Positions 1 through 6,463 of a DNA stretch of 7,303 nt are shown here, one piece after another. Location of the stretch: contig NZ_LFEK01000002.1 of NCBI RefSeq assembly GCF_001039265.1, positions 6,182-13,484 on the forward strand, read 5' to 3'. Origin of the DNA: Synechococcus sp. GFB01. Lineage in GTDB: Bacteria; Cyanobacteriota; Cyanobacteriia; PCC-6307; Cyanobiaceae. How positions within the stretch are numbered: the stretch's first letter is position 1; each line of letters opens with the position of its first letter. The notes under the pieces were generated by a model, which saw nothing but the letters and a program-made list of their open reading frames with translations, made no database searches and was not told the DNA's origin. The position numbers and the translations under genes were made by a program.

Positions 1-1
1 C

Positions 2-523
2 CTGATCATCGATGCCATGGACCTGCTGCACAGCGGCCGGGTGGATGGCTTCTGCCTGGTGTCGTCGGACAGCGACTTCACGCGCCTGGCCACACGCATC
101 CGCGAGCAGGGGCTGCTGGTGATCGGCTTCGGGGAGCGCAAGACGCCGAAGGCGTTCGTGGCCGCCTGCGACCGATTCCTCTACACCGACATTCTGCGGA
201 GCTCCGCCGGCGGCGCCGGCCCGGCCGGCGCCCAGCAGCGATCGGTCGACAACAGCGATGACCAGACCGACGCGGTGCCGCCGCTGCGCCCGTTCCTGAG
301 CGAGGCGATCACGGCGGTGACCCAGGATGACGGCTGGGCACCGCTCGGCATGGTGGGCAGCCTGCTGCAGAAGAACGACCCGTCCTTCGATGCCCGCAAC
401 TACGGCTTCCGCAAGCTGAGCGAACTGGTGAAGGCGCAGCCCTACCTGAAGGTGAAGGAAGTGCCGATGGCGCCCGGCAGCCAGCAGATGCACCTGTTCG
501 TGCGGCTGGCCGGCCATGGCTGA
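2..523 (+). CDS. NYN domain (LabA/DUF88-like) protein with C-terminal LOTUS/OST-HTH domain, 5'-partial
   Basis: The reading frame is already open at base 2 (LIIDAMDLLHSG), so the true start lies left of the window; the ATG at 17 is an internal methionine in the NYN core. The visible 173 residues show the end of a NYN/PIN-like fold: an Asp near the first visible strand (D4), the family signature SSDSDF at about residues 21-26, then a helix and a strand ending near residue 67. A low-complexity linker (about 68-95, Gly/Ala/Pro then Asp/Gln-rich) leads to a LOTUS/OST-HTH domain (about 97-170), recognised by the DGWAPLGMVGSLL and ARNYGFRKLSELV motifs. NYN domains belong to the PIN-like nuclease superfamily and LOTUS domains bind RNA, so an RNA-processing or RNA-regulatory role is likely but not shown. 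The acidic residues before the window would decide whether it is catalytic. The stop overlaps the next gene by 8 bp, suggesting co-transcription. Confidence 0.88.
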   Translation: MIIDAMDLLHSGRVDGFCLVSSDSDFTRLATRIREQGLLVIGFGERKTPKAFVAACDRFLYTDILRSSAGGAGPAGAQQRSVDNSDDQTDAVPPLRPFLSEAITAVTQDDGWAPLGMVGSLLQKNDPSFDARNYGFRKLSELVKAQPYLKVKEVPMAPGSQQMHLFVRLAGHG

Positions 524-1943
524 GCCCGGCCAGGGCCGCCTGCTCCACATCCTGGGGCTGGGCTTCGGGCTGGCCGGCGCCGTGGGCGGCACGATCGGCG
601 CCGGCATCCTTCGCACCCCAGGGCTGGTGGCGGCGCAGCTGCCGGCGATCGCGCCGGTGCTGGGGGTCTGGATGGCCGGGGGCCTCTACGCCCTGCTGGG
701 CGCGGTCTGCACCGCCGAGCTGGCGGCGGCCCTGCCCCGGGCCGGCGGCTGGTATGTGTACGCCGAGCGGGCCTTCGGCCGCCGCGCCGGCCTGCTGGTG
801 GGCTGGACCGACTGGCTGGCCCACAGCATCGGTCTGGCCTGGGTGGCCACCACGGCGGGCGACTACGGCCAGGCCCTGCTGCCGGCCTCTCTCCTGCCCG
901 GCCTCGCCGACAGCGGCCGACTCACGGCGCGGCTGCTGGCCCTGGCCGCCCTGACCCTGTTCACCGTGATCCAGCTGCGCGGCCTGCGGGCCGGCAGCGC
1001 CAGCCAGGAATGGCTCAGTCTCGCCAAGGCCGGGGCCCTGCTGGCCCTGGTGGCCGGCTGCTTCCTGCTGCCGGGAGCCGACGAGGCGCGGGCGGCACTC
1101 GAGCAGGGGGCCTCCCTGGCGATCCAGGGCGACCCGCCTCCCCTGGGCCATGGTGGCTGGCAGTCCCGCGGCGCTGCCGTCGTGCTGGCTCTGCAGGCCG
1201 TGATCACCACCTACGACGGCTGGGCCAGCCCGGTGTACTTCGCCGAGGAATTCAGCCAGCCGGCCCGCGACCTGCCCCGCTCGCTGCTCGGTGGAGTGCT
1301 GGCGGTGACGGCGCTCTACCTGCTGATCAACGCCGCCCTGCTGCACGTGCTGCCGCTGCCGCTGCTGGCCAGCTCCCAGCTGCCGGCCGCCCTGGCGGCC
1401 CGGGCCCTGGCGGGGCCCGCCGGCGGCGCCGTGATCACGGGAGTGGCCCTGCTGGCAGTGCTCGGCCTGATCAACACCGTGGTGATGGCAGCACCGCGCA
1501 TCCTCTACGGCCTCGGTCGCGATGGGCTGCTGCCGGCCTTCACCAGCGCGGTCAACGGCGGCGGCACGCCGGTTCCCGCCCTGCTGCTCACCAGCGGCGC
1601 GGCGGCCCTGCTGGTGCTGGCCGGCTCCTTCGAGCAGCTGCTCGGCCTGGGAGCCCTGCTCTACGTGAGCCTGCCCCTCACCGGCATCGCCAGCCTGCTG
1701 CGCCTGCGCCGCCTGGAACCGAACCTGCCCCGCCCCTTCCGCTGCTGGGCCTACCCACTCACGCCGCTGCTGATCGCGGCGGTGTCACTGGCCTTTCTGA
1801 TCGGCACGGCCGCCGGAGCACCGATGCTCACTCTGGCCGCGGCCCTGCTGGTGGCCCTGGCCTGGCCGCTGAGCCTGCTGGCCGAGCGGCTGGGCTGGCT
1901 GACACCGCCGCAGCCGGCAGGGCCGGAGCTCGATAGGGTCTGA
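516..1943 (+). CDS. APC-superfamily amino acid permease
   Basis: This is a 475-residue inner-membrane transporter of the amino acid-polyamine-organocation superfamily. The first helix carries the broken-helix substrate motif GGTIGAGILRTPG (24-36). About twelve hydrophobic segments follow. YDGWASPVYFAEEFSQPARD (233-252) matches the helix-6 substrate region and the acidic EE..P.RD loop of the family, and APRILYGLGRDGLLP (326-340) matches the conserved R..Y.L.RDG.LP loop after helix 8. RPFRCWAYPLTPLL (406-419) is the usual entry to the last helix pair. These motifs resemble the LAT/YfnA-type branch and suggest uptake or exchange of neutral or cationic amino acids; the substrate cannot be read from sequence. 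Length is normal. The ATG at 516 lies inside the preceding gene (8-bp overlap) with no clear Shine-Dalgarno sequence, so translational coupling is likely. It is followed 21 bp later by the lytic transglycosylase gene on the same strand. Confidence 0.93.
   Translation: MAEPGQGRLLHILGLGFGLAGAVGGTIGAGILRTPGLVAAQLPAIAPVLGVWMAGGLYALLGAVCTAELAAALPRAGGWYVYAERAFGRRAGLLVGWTDWLAHSIGLAWVATTAGDYGQALLPASLLPGLADSGRLTARLLALAALTLFTVIQLRGLRAGSASQEWLSLAKAGALLALVAGCFLLPGADEARAALEQGASLAIQGDPPPLGHGGWQSRGAAVVLALQAVITTYDGWASPVYFAEEFSQPARDLPRSLLGGVLAVTALYLLINAALLHVLPLPLLASSQLPAALAARALAGPAGGAVITGVALLAVLGLINTVVMAAPRILYGLGRDGLLPAFTSAVNGGGTPVPALLLTSGAAALLVLAGSFEQLLGLGALLYVSLPLTGIASLLRLRRLEPNLPRPFRCWAYPLTPLLIAAVSLAFLIGTAAGAPMLTLAAALLVALAWPLSLLAERLGWLTPPQPAGPELDRV
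645..652. repeat. HIP1 octamer GCGATCGC
   Basis: Exact match to the Highly Iterated Palindrome 1 that is over-represented in many cyanobacterial genomes. It lies inside the permease gene. With only two copies in the window it is weak taxonomic support. Confidence 0.5.
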
Positions 1944-1964
1944 GCGACCGGCTGGCCGGCCACC

Positions 1965-2975
1965 ATGACAACCACCCGCCTGCTCCCAGCGCTGCTCGCC
2001 ACCGGCCTGCTGGGCCTCGGCGGTGGCCTCGCCCTGGGCCTCACCCCCCGCGGACCGGAAGGGCCCCGCCCCGCCGACGGTAGGGAGGCCACCAACGCCG
2101 TGCCGCAGCCAGAGCGCAGACCCGACGACGGCCCTATCCTGCCCGTCGATCCCGCCCTGCCCCGCCAGGCCGACGGGCGCCACTATCCCCTGGTGCCGAC
2201 CGATCCCGCCGACGTGGCCCACCTGCTGGTGGCGGTGGAGGAAGCCCTGCGCAACCCCGCCACCGCCACCACCGCCCTGCCCCGCCTGGGCCACCAACAG
2301 CAGGTGATCTATCGGGTGCTCTCAGGCGACGACCGCCGCGCCGCGGCGGTGCTGGCGGCGCTGCCGGAGCACTGGCGGCACGTTGCCGAACTCCACCTGG
2401 CGGCAAGGCGCGAGTTCCTGGCCATGCACCGGGGCCATCCGGGCCTGAGCCGCCTGCCCGCCTGGCGGATCATCGCCCCCGCCCCGGCCGAGGAGCTGCT
2501 GGCGCACTACCGCAAGGCCGCTGCCGCCACCGGCATCGACTGGGAGGTGCTGGCGGCGATCAACCTGGTCGAAACGGGCATGGGCCGCATCGACGGCGTG
2601 TCGGTGGCCAACGCCCAGGGCCCGATGCAGTTCCTGCCGAGCACCTGGGCCCAGCCGGGCGTGGGCGAGGGCGACATCCATGACCCTCACGACGCCATCC
2701 AGGCGGCCGCCCGCTACCTGGTGCGCCGCGGCGGTCTGCGCGACATCCGCCGCGGCCTGTGGGGCTACAACAACAGCGATCACTACGGCCAGGCCGTGCT
2801 GCACTATGCAGCGCTGCTCAGGGACGACCCACGCGCCTACACCGGTCTCTACCACTGGGAGATCCACGTGGCCAGCGAGGCCGGCGACCTCTGGCTGCCG
2901 GTGGGCTACCGGCAGGAGCAGCCGATCGCGGTCGCCGACTACCTGGCCCTGGTGCCGGCCAGTGCACCGCCCTGA
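1965..2975 (+). CDS. Lytic murein transglycosylase (SLT/MltB-like fold), exported
   Basis: This 336-residue protein probably cleaves the MurNAc-GlcNAc bond of peptidoglycan, forming 1,6-anhydro ends, outside the plasma membrane. Residues 5-27 form a hydrophobic signal or anchor helix without a lipobox Cys, followed by a Pro-rich linker to about residue 75. A helical domain (about 81-170, including LRNPATATTALPRLGHQQQV) precedes the lysozyme-like domain (about 175-300). The likely catalytic acid is E203 in INLVETGMGR; GPMQFLPSTW (219-228) is the family's substrate-groove motif, and YNNSDHY (268-274) matches the conserved YN.SDHY motif. A C-terminal segment (about 294-320) ends with DLWLPVGY. 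From memory, the whole layout is that of lytic transglycosylases common in actinobacteria; this needs a search. The ATG gives a proper signal sequence; no Shine-Dalgarno is visible. Its last 37 bp overlap the 3' end of the convergent kinase gene. Confidence 0.9.
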   Translation: MTTTRLLPALLATGLLGLGGGLALGLTPRGPEGPRPADGREATNAVPQPERRPDDGPILPVDPALPRQADGRHYPLVPTDPADVAHLLVAVEEALRNPATATTALPRLGHQQQVIYRVLSGDDRRAAAVLAALPEHWRHVAELHLAARREFLAMHRGHPGLSRLPAWRIIAPAPAEELLAHYRKAAAATGIDWEVLAAINLVETGMGRIDGVSVANAQGPMQFLPSTWAQPGVGEGDIHDPHDAIQAAARYLVRRGGLRDIRRGLWGYNNSDHYGQAVLHYAALLRDDPRAYTGLYHWEIHVASEAGDLWLPVGYRQEQPIAVADYLALVPASAPP

Positions 2976-4351
2976 TCCTCCAGCAGGCTCCAGGCATCCC
3001 GCAGGCTGTCGGCATCGCCGAGGTTGCCCGGGAAGGTGAGCAGCGGCAGCCCCGGCACCGCCGCATCGGCGGGAGTCAGCACCAGCGAGAGCCCGGGCAG
3101 CAGCTGCCCCTGCAGCTCCACCAGAGCCAGGCCGAGGCCGTCCTCCATCAGGGTGTGGCTGGTGATGCCGCCTTTGCTGATCAGGTAACCGAGCTGGGGC
3201 GCCAGGGCGGCGGCCAGCCGCCCCATCAGACCCGCCAGCTCCTGCCCGAGGCGGCGACGCTCGGCCGCGTGGCGGCAGGGCAGCTCACCCCTGCTGGTGA
3301 ACAGCACCGGCGTGCGCCCGGCCGCCAGCACCGCCTTCAGTCGCTGAAGCCACTGCCGCTCCAGGCTGGCCAGCAGTTCCGGCGCCGCCGGCCCCTCGAG
3401 CAGCCGCGCCAGGCTCTGCACCGGCAGCTCGACCCCCTCGCAGCGGGGCTCCTGCAGCAGCCGCTCCAGCTGGTCATCCGCCAGCGGCACATGGGAACCC
3501 ACCAGCACCAGCCCCGGCAGCGGCACAGCGTCGGCGCCCCGACGGCGCAGAGCCACCAGAGCGGCCGGATCCAGCGGCTGGCGGCCGATCTCCACCAGAC
3601 CGTTGAGCAGGCTGGCGGCCGACTGGAACAGGAAGCGCCGCGGCCGGCCCCAGCGCTCGGCTGCAGCCGGAGCCGTGAGCTCGCGCACCGCCGCTCCCAG
3701 CGCCGCCAGGTGCTGCGGCCGCTCCGCATCCACCACCACCCAGGGATGGTGCGTCAGGCCGGCCAGACGCCGGAGGAGGGCATCGCCGCCCGTCTCCAGC
3801 TCGGCGATGGTGATCCGCTCGACCGTGGTGGCGGCGATCCGCCCGCCGCTCTTCTCCTCCACCCAGGCCGGCAGAAAGCTGGTGCTGTAGCCGAACAGGC
3901 GATCGGCACCGAACGGCGTGGTGTGAACGGCCTCTCCATGCAGGTAATGCACGCCGGCCACGGTGGTGCGGCCGCCGGGCAGAAAGGCCGGCACCAGGAA
4001 GCTGGCATCGAAGGGTCCCAGCTCTGCCGCGATCGCCTCGGCCTCCAGGGGAAAGTGGCCCCGCAGGGTGGAATCGCCGCGGCTCACGATCAGCCACTGA
4101 TCCAGCTCAGCCGCGGCCTGCGCCTCCTGCAGGGCTGGCTTGATCGCCTGGCAGATCCGCCGCACCCGCTCGGCCGCCGCGGCCGGATCCAGAGCCCGGG
4201 TATTGGCCAGGATGAAGAGGAAGGGAGAGGGGTGGCGCAGTCCGGCACGCAGCGTCTCTGGATCCCAGCGCAGCAGCAGCGGACAGCTGTGCAGCGTCTG
4301 CGACCCGGTGGGGTCGTCGTCGAGCACGACGATCTTGAGGGGGGCGGCCAT
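2939..4351 (-). CDS. Four-carbon acid sugar kinase family protein (DUF1537/COG3395)
   Basis: This 470-residue cytoplasmic protein belongs to the family containing D-threonate, D-erythronate and related 3- or 4-carbon acid sugar kinases, which phosphorylate the sugar acid with ATP. The N-terminal sugar-binding domain carries DDDPTGSQT (11-19), SRGDSTLRGHFPLE (90-103) and AFLPGGRTT (122-130). The C-terminal nucleotide-binding domain carries VLVGSHVP (282-289), SKGGITSHTL (392-401) and FPGNLGDADSL (440-450). All expected motifs are present and length is normal or slightly long, so it looks intact. Characterised relatives sit beside dehydrogenase, PdxA2-like or OtnC/OtnI genes. None is here, so the substrate is unknown; D-erythronate, D-threonate or another short hydroxy acid are candidates. 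The ATG at 4351 puts the first strand at the usual distance from the start. It is divergent from the GlcE-like gene with only 14-17 bp between start codons, and its 3' end overlaps the transglycosylase gene. Confidence 0.9.
   Translation of the reverse strand: MAAPLKIVVLDDDPTGSQTLHSCPLLLRWDPETLRAGLRHPSPFLFILANTRALDPAAAAERVRRICQAIKPALQEAQAAAELDQWLIVSRGDSTLRGHFPLEAEAIAAELGPFDASFLVPAFLPGGRTTVAGVHYLHGEAVHTTPFGADRLFGYSTSFLPAWVEEKSGGRIAATTVERITIAELETGGDALLRRLAGLTHHPWVVVDAERPQHLAALGAAVRELTAPAAAERWGRPRRFLFQSAASLLNGLVEIGRQPLDPAALVALRRRGADAVPLPGLVLVGSHVPLADDQLERLLQEPRCEGVELPVQSLARLLEGPAAPELLASLERQWLQRLKAVLAAGRTPVLFTSRGELPCRHAAERRRLGQELAGLMGRLAAALAPQLGYLISKGGITSHTLMEDGLGLALVELQGQLLPGLSLVLTPADAAVPGLPLLTFPGNLGDADSLRDAWSLLEDQGGALAGTRAR
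4029..4036. repeat. HIP1 octamer GCGATCGC
   Basis: Second exact HIP1 match, inside the kinase gene. If bases were drawn at 70% GC, about 0.3 copies would be expected in 7.3 kb by my estimate, so two copies are a mild excess at best. Confidence 0.5.
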
Positions 4352-4371
4352 GGCACCATCGTGCCGTGATG
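4349..4371. promoter_or_regulatory. Inverted repeat spanning two divergent start codons
   Basis: CATGGCAC (4349-4356) and GTGCCGTG (4361-4368) form an inverted repeat with a 4-base spacer (CATC). The inner five bases match perfectly and the outer three contain one mismatch. In + strand RNA that mismatch is a U-G wobble, so all eight positions could pair; in - strand RNA it is a C-A mismatch. The outer end of the left arm is the kinase ATG (reverse complement CAT), and the outer end of the right arm is a GTG in frame with the GlcE-like gene. There is no room here for either promoter or a leader, so transcription of each gene must start in or before the other's coding sequence unless the transcripts are leaderless. 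The repeat may be an operator, a translation-blocking hairpin, or chance. Confidence 0.4.
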
Positions 4372-5541
4372 CGCCCTGAGCCCAGCGAGCTGCAGGAGCT
4401 GGTGCAAGACCTGCACCGGCAGGGCATCGCCTGGCTGCCGGCGGGGCTTGGCAGCCGACTCCACTGGGGGCCGCCGGTGCAGGCGGAGCCCCTGGTGCTC
4501 AGCACCGCCGGGCTTCGGGGTATCCGCGAGCACAACCCGGGGGACTTCACGATCACCGTGGCGGCCGGCACCCCGCTGAGCGAGGTGCAGCAGGAGCTTG
4601 CCCAGCACCGGCAGTGGTTGCCGCTCGACTGGCCCTGGGGCAGCGGCGCCGCCGGCGAGGCCAGCGGCAGCATCGGCGGCCTGGTGGCCCGCGGCCTCGC
4701 CGGCGGGCTGCGGCAGCGCTACCTCGGCGTGCGCGACCAGCTGATCGGCATCGAGCTGCTGCGCGCCGACGGCACCCGCGCCCGCGCCGGCGGCAAGGTT
4801 GTGAAGAACGTGGCCGGCTACGACCTGATGCGGCTGCTCACCGGCAGCTGGGGTTCCCTGGCGCTGATCACGGCCGTGACGCTGCGCACCCAGCCCCAGC
4901 CACCCGAGCGCCGCGGCCTCTGGCTGAGCGGTGCGGCCCCGGAACTGGCGGCCACGGCAAGCTGGCTGCTGGCTTCCAGCCTCAGCCCGGAGCGGATCGA
5001 CTGGCAGCAGAGCGAAGGCTCAACCGGTCTGCTGATCAGCCTGGCCAGCATCAGCAGCCAGACGCTGAGCGAGCAGATCGCCTGTGTGCGCGAGCGCGCC
5101 CAGCAGCTGCAGGTGGAGCCCCTGGGCCCCGATGCACTCCAGCAACGCGTGGCTGAGGGCCAGGCTGATCGGGCCGGCGAGCCTGCGGCATGGCTGCTGC
5201 GGCTGGGCGTGCAGCCCGATCGGCTGGACACCCTGCTGCAGGAGCGGGCTCTGGCAGCCATCCCCTGGTGCTTTGCCGCCGGCAGCGGTCTCGGCATGGT
5301 CTGGGCTGCTCGCGACCGGCTGGCGGGCCACCAGGTGGAGCAACTGCGCCGCCGCTGCCACGACCTGGGCGGCCACCTCACCGTGCTCAGCCAGCCGGCG
5401 GGGAGCTACATCCCGGCCTGGCTCGATGCCCCGTCCCGGCCACTGATCGAGGCGATCAAGCGCCAGTTCGATCCCCTGCAGCAGCTGGCGCGCGGACGGC
5501 TGCCGGGGGTTCAGCCCGCTTCCGAGGAGCCGGCCCGCTGA
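4369..5541 (+). CDS. glcE: GlcE-like glycolate oxidase subunit / FAD-binding oxidoreductase
   Basis: This 390-residue protein (391 if it starts at GTG 4366) has the PCMH-type FAD-binding fold of glycolate oxidase subunit GlcE. Visible features are an N-terminal PAGLGS loop (24-29), a strand-turn block near 47-75 (GIREHNPGDFTITVAAGTPL), the flavin pyrophosphate-binding segment GSIGGLVARG (100-109), and the GlcE hallmark KVVKNVAGYDLMRLLTGSWG (143-162). FDPLQQLARGRLPG near the C-terminus matches the family's FDP...PGR ending. In E. coli, GlcE works with GlcD and GlcF to oxidise glycolate to glyoxylate; in a cyanobacterium this would serve photorespiratory glycolate disposal. No glcD or glcF lies alongside, so partners would be elsewhere, or it is a stand-alone 2-hydroxy-acid dehydrogenase. 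An in-frame TGA at 4336 rules out a much longer N-terminus. No Shine-Dalgarno is visible. The 3' end overlaps the convergent hydrolase gene by 86 bp. Confidence 0.85.
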   Translation: MRPEPSELQELVQDLHRQGIAWLPAGLGSRLHWGPPVQAEPLVLSTAGLRGIREHNPGDFTITVAAGTPLSEVQQELAQHRQWLPLDWPWGSGAAGEASGSIGGLVARGLAGGLRQRYLGVRDQLIGIELLRADGTRARAGGKVVKNVAGYDLMRLLTGSWGSLALITAVTLRTQPQPPERRGLWLSGAAPELAATASWLLASSLSPERIDWQQSEGSTGLLISLASISSQTLSEQIACVRERAQQLQVEPLGPDALQQRVAEGQADRAGEPAAWLLRLGVQPDRLDTLLQERALAAIPWCFAAGSGLGMVWAARDRLAGHQVEQLRRRCHDLGGHLTVLSQPAGSYIPAWLDAPSRPLIEAIKRQFDPLQQLARGRLPGVQPASEEPAR

Positions 5542-6415
5542 GGCCCGCCAGCCACTCGAGCAGGGCCGCGTTCACCTGGTCGGGCACCTCGTCATGGGGA
5601 CAGTGACCCGCCTCGAGCACCAGCTCGGTGGTGGCCGCCGGGGCATGGCGCTGGAAGGCGGCGCGACGACCGGCGGCGTTGATCCAGGGATCGCGGATGC
5701 CCCAGAGCAGCAGCAGCGGACAACCCAGCTGAGCGAACAGCTCATCGAGCGGCTGACCGCGCGGGATATCGAACACGGTGCGGAACACCCCGAAGGCGCC
5801 GGCATCCAGCGACGGCCGCCGGATCGCCTCCACCAGCGCCTCATCCACGTTGGTGCGGTCGAGGTACACCTGGTTGAGCGTGCGGCGGATCGTGGCAGGG
5901 CGGCGCAGGTTCTCGAACAGGAGCCGCTGCAGCACAGGGCTCCTCAGCAGCGCCCCGCCGATCGTCTGGCGGGCGATGGCGGCCCAGCCCTGCGGTGGCG
6001 CCTGCTCATCGCTGAACGGTCCGGCGGCGTTGAGCAGCACCACGCCGGCGGCCTGCTCACCCAGGGCCACGCCGGCGGCCAGAGCGGCGAACCCCCCCAG
6101 GGAATTCCCCACCAATACCGTGGGGCGACCGATGCGATCGGCCACGTAGGCGGCCAGCTGGTCGCGCCAGAGGGCGCCGCCGTAGTGAAGACCGGCAGGC
6201 TTGGCACTGCGGCCGAAGCCGAGCAGATCGATGGCATGCACCTCATGGCGACCGGCCAGGGCCGGAATGTTGTGGCGCCAGTGGTCGGTGCTGGCGCCGA
6301 AACCGTGCACCAGCAGCACAGCCGGCCCCTCGGGCCGCTCCGGCCCGGCCTGCACCGCATGCACCGGATGACCGAGATGGCTCCAGGGCTGGATCTGTGC
6401 GGTTGGCGTGAGCAC
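5456..6415 (-). CDS. Alpha/beta-fold hydrolase (plastid/cyanobacterial, pheophytinase-like branch)
   Basis: This 319-residue protein starts at GTG 6415, the only reasonable start. It has the full alpha/beta hydrolase plan: oxyanion-hole motif LLVHGFGAS (34-42), DLLGFGRSAKP (63-73), nucleophile elbow GNSLGG with Ser105, a helical cap (about 135-215), probable catalytic Asp242 in WGIRDPWI, and His271 in EAGHCPHDE. The HGFGAS...HWR.N and DLLGFG.S.KP signatures and the GNS elbow resemble cyanobacterial and plant chloroplast hydrolases related to pheophytinase, which act on chlorophyll or other esters. This relation is recalled, not computed, and the substrate is unknown. Conserved sequence ends near residue 292 (EWLAGL); the last 25 or so residues are Ala/Pro/Arg-rich and fall in or beside the 86-bp overlap with the GlcE-like gene, so they look like a read-through tail. 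Upstream, 48 bp separate it from the divergent small membrane gene. No Shine-Dalgarno is seen. Confidence 0.9.
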   Translation of the reverse strand: MLTPTAQIQPWSHLGHPVHAVQAGPERPEGPAVLLVHGFGASTDHWRHNIPALAGRHEVHAIDLLGFGRSAKPAGLHYGGALWRDQLAAYVADRIGRPTVLVGNSLGGFAALAAGVALGEQAAGVVLLNAAGPFSDEQAPPQGWAAIARQTIGGALLRSPVLQRLLFENLRRPATIRRTLNQVYLDRTNVDEALVEAIRRPSLDAGAFGVFRTVFDIPRGQPLDELFAQLGCPLLLLWGIRDPWINAAGRRAAFQRHAPAATTELVLEAGHCPHDEVPDQVNAALLEWLAGLSGPAPRKRAEPPAAVRAPAAAGDRTGA

Positions 6416-6463
6416 CGGAAAGCGGCATCGAGGGTCGATGCTAGGGAGAATCGCCCGCGTGCC
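6416..6463. promoter_or_regulatory. Short divergent intergenic region, probable promoter area
   Basis: These 48 bp separate the GTG of the hydrolase (- strand) from the proposed TTG of the small membrane protein (+ strand). They are locally less GC-rich than the flanks. TAGCAT on the - strand (6443-6438) and GAGAAT on the + strand (6446-6451) each match four of six positions of a -10 box, but neither has a convincing -35 box 17 bp upstream. Both promoters may lie here or reach into the neighbouring genes. This is positional evidence only. Confidence 0.3.

Noticed and set aside
309..1346. 345-codon - strand ORF antisense to the permease
   Set aside because: It is low-complexity Gly/Gln/Arg/Ala sequence without motifs, opposite a clear APC permease.
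1010..1936. 308-codon + strand ORF in another frame of the permease gene
   Set aside because: It is Arg/Gly/Pro/Ala-rich and fully inside the permease gene, with no recognisable motif.
2250..2282. Tract of GCC/ACC triplets that resembles a microsatellite
   Set aside because: It is short and imperfect, and encodes the conserved NPATATTALPR segment of the transglycosylase; it is codon bias, not a repeat element.
2971..3010. Possible terminator hairpin after the transglycosylase gene
   Set aside because: No stable stem followed by a T-run is present; the region is coding on the - strand.
2759..4369. 536-codon + strand ORF antisense to the kinase
   Set aside because: It is Gln/Arg/Gly/His-rich with no domain, and lies exactly opposite a protein with all motifs of the DUF1537 kinase family. 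Long antisense frames are expected in DNA this GC-rich.
5594..6463. The upstream part of the + strand frame that ends at 6778, read as one 394-residue protein
   Set aside because: Bases 5594-6415 are antisense to the alpha/beta hydrolase and give Gln/Gly/Arg-rich sequence; only the part after about 6464 has membrane-helix character.
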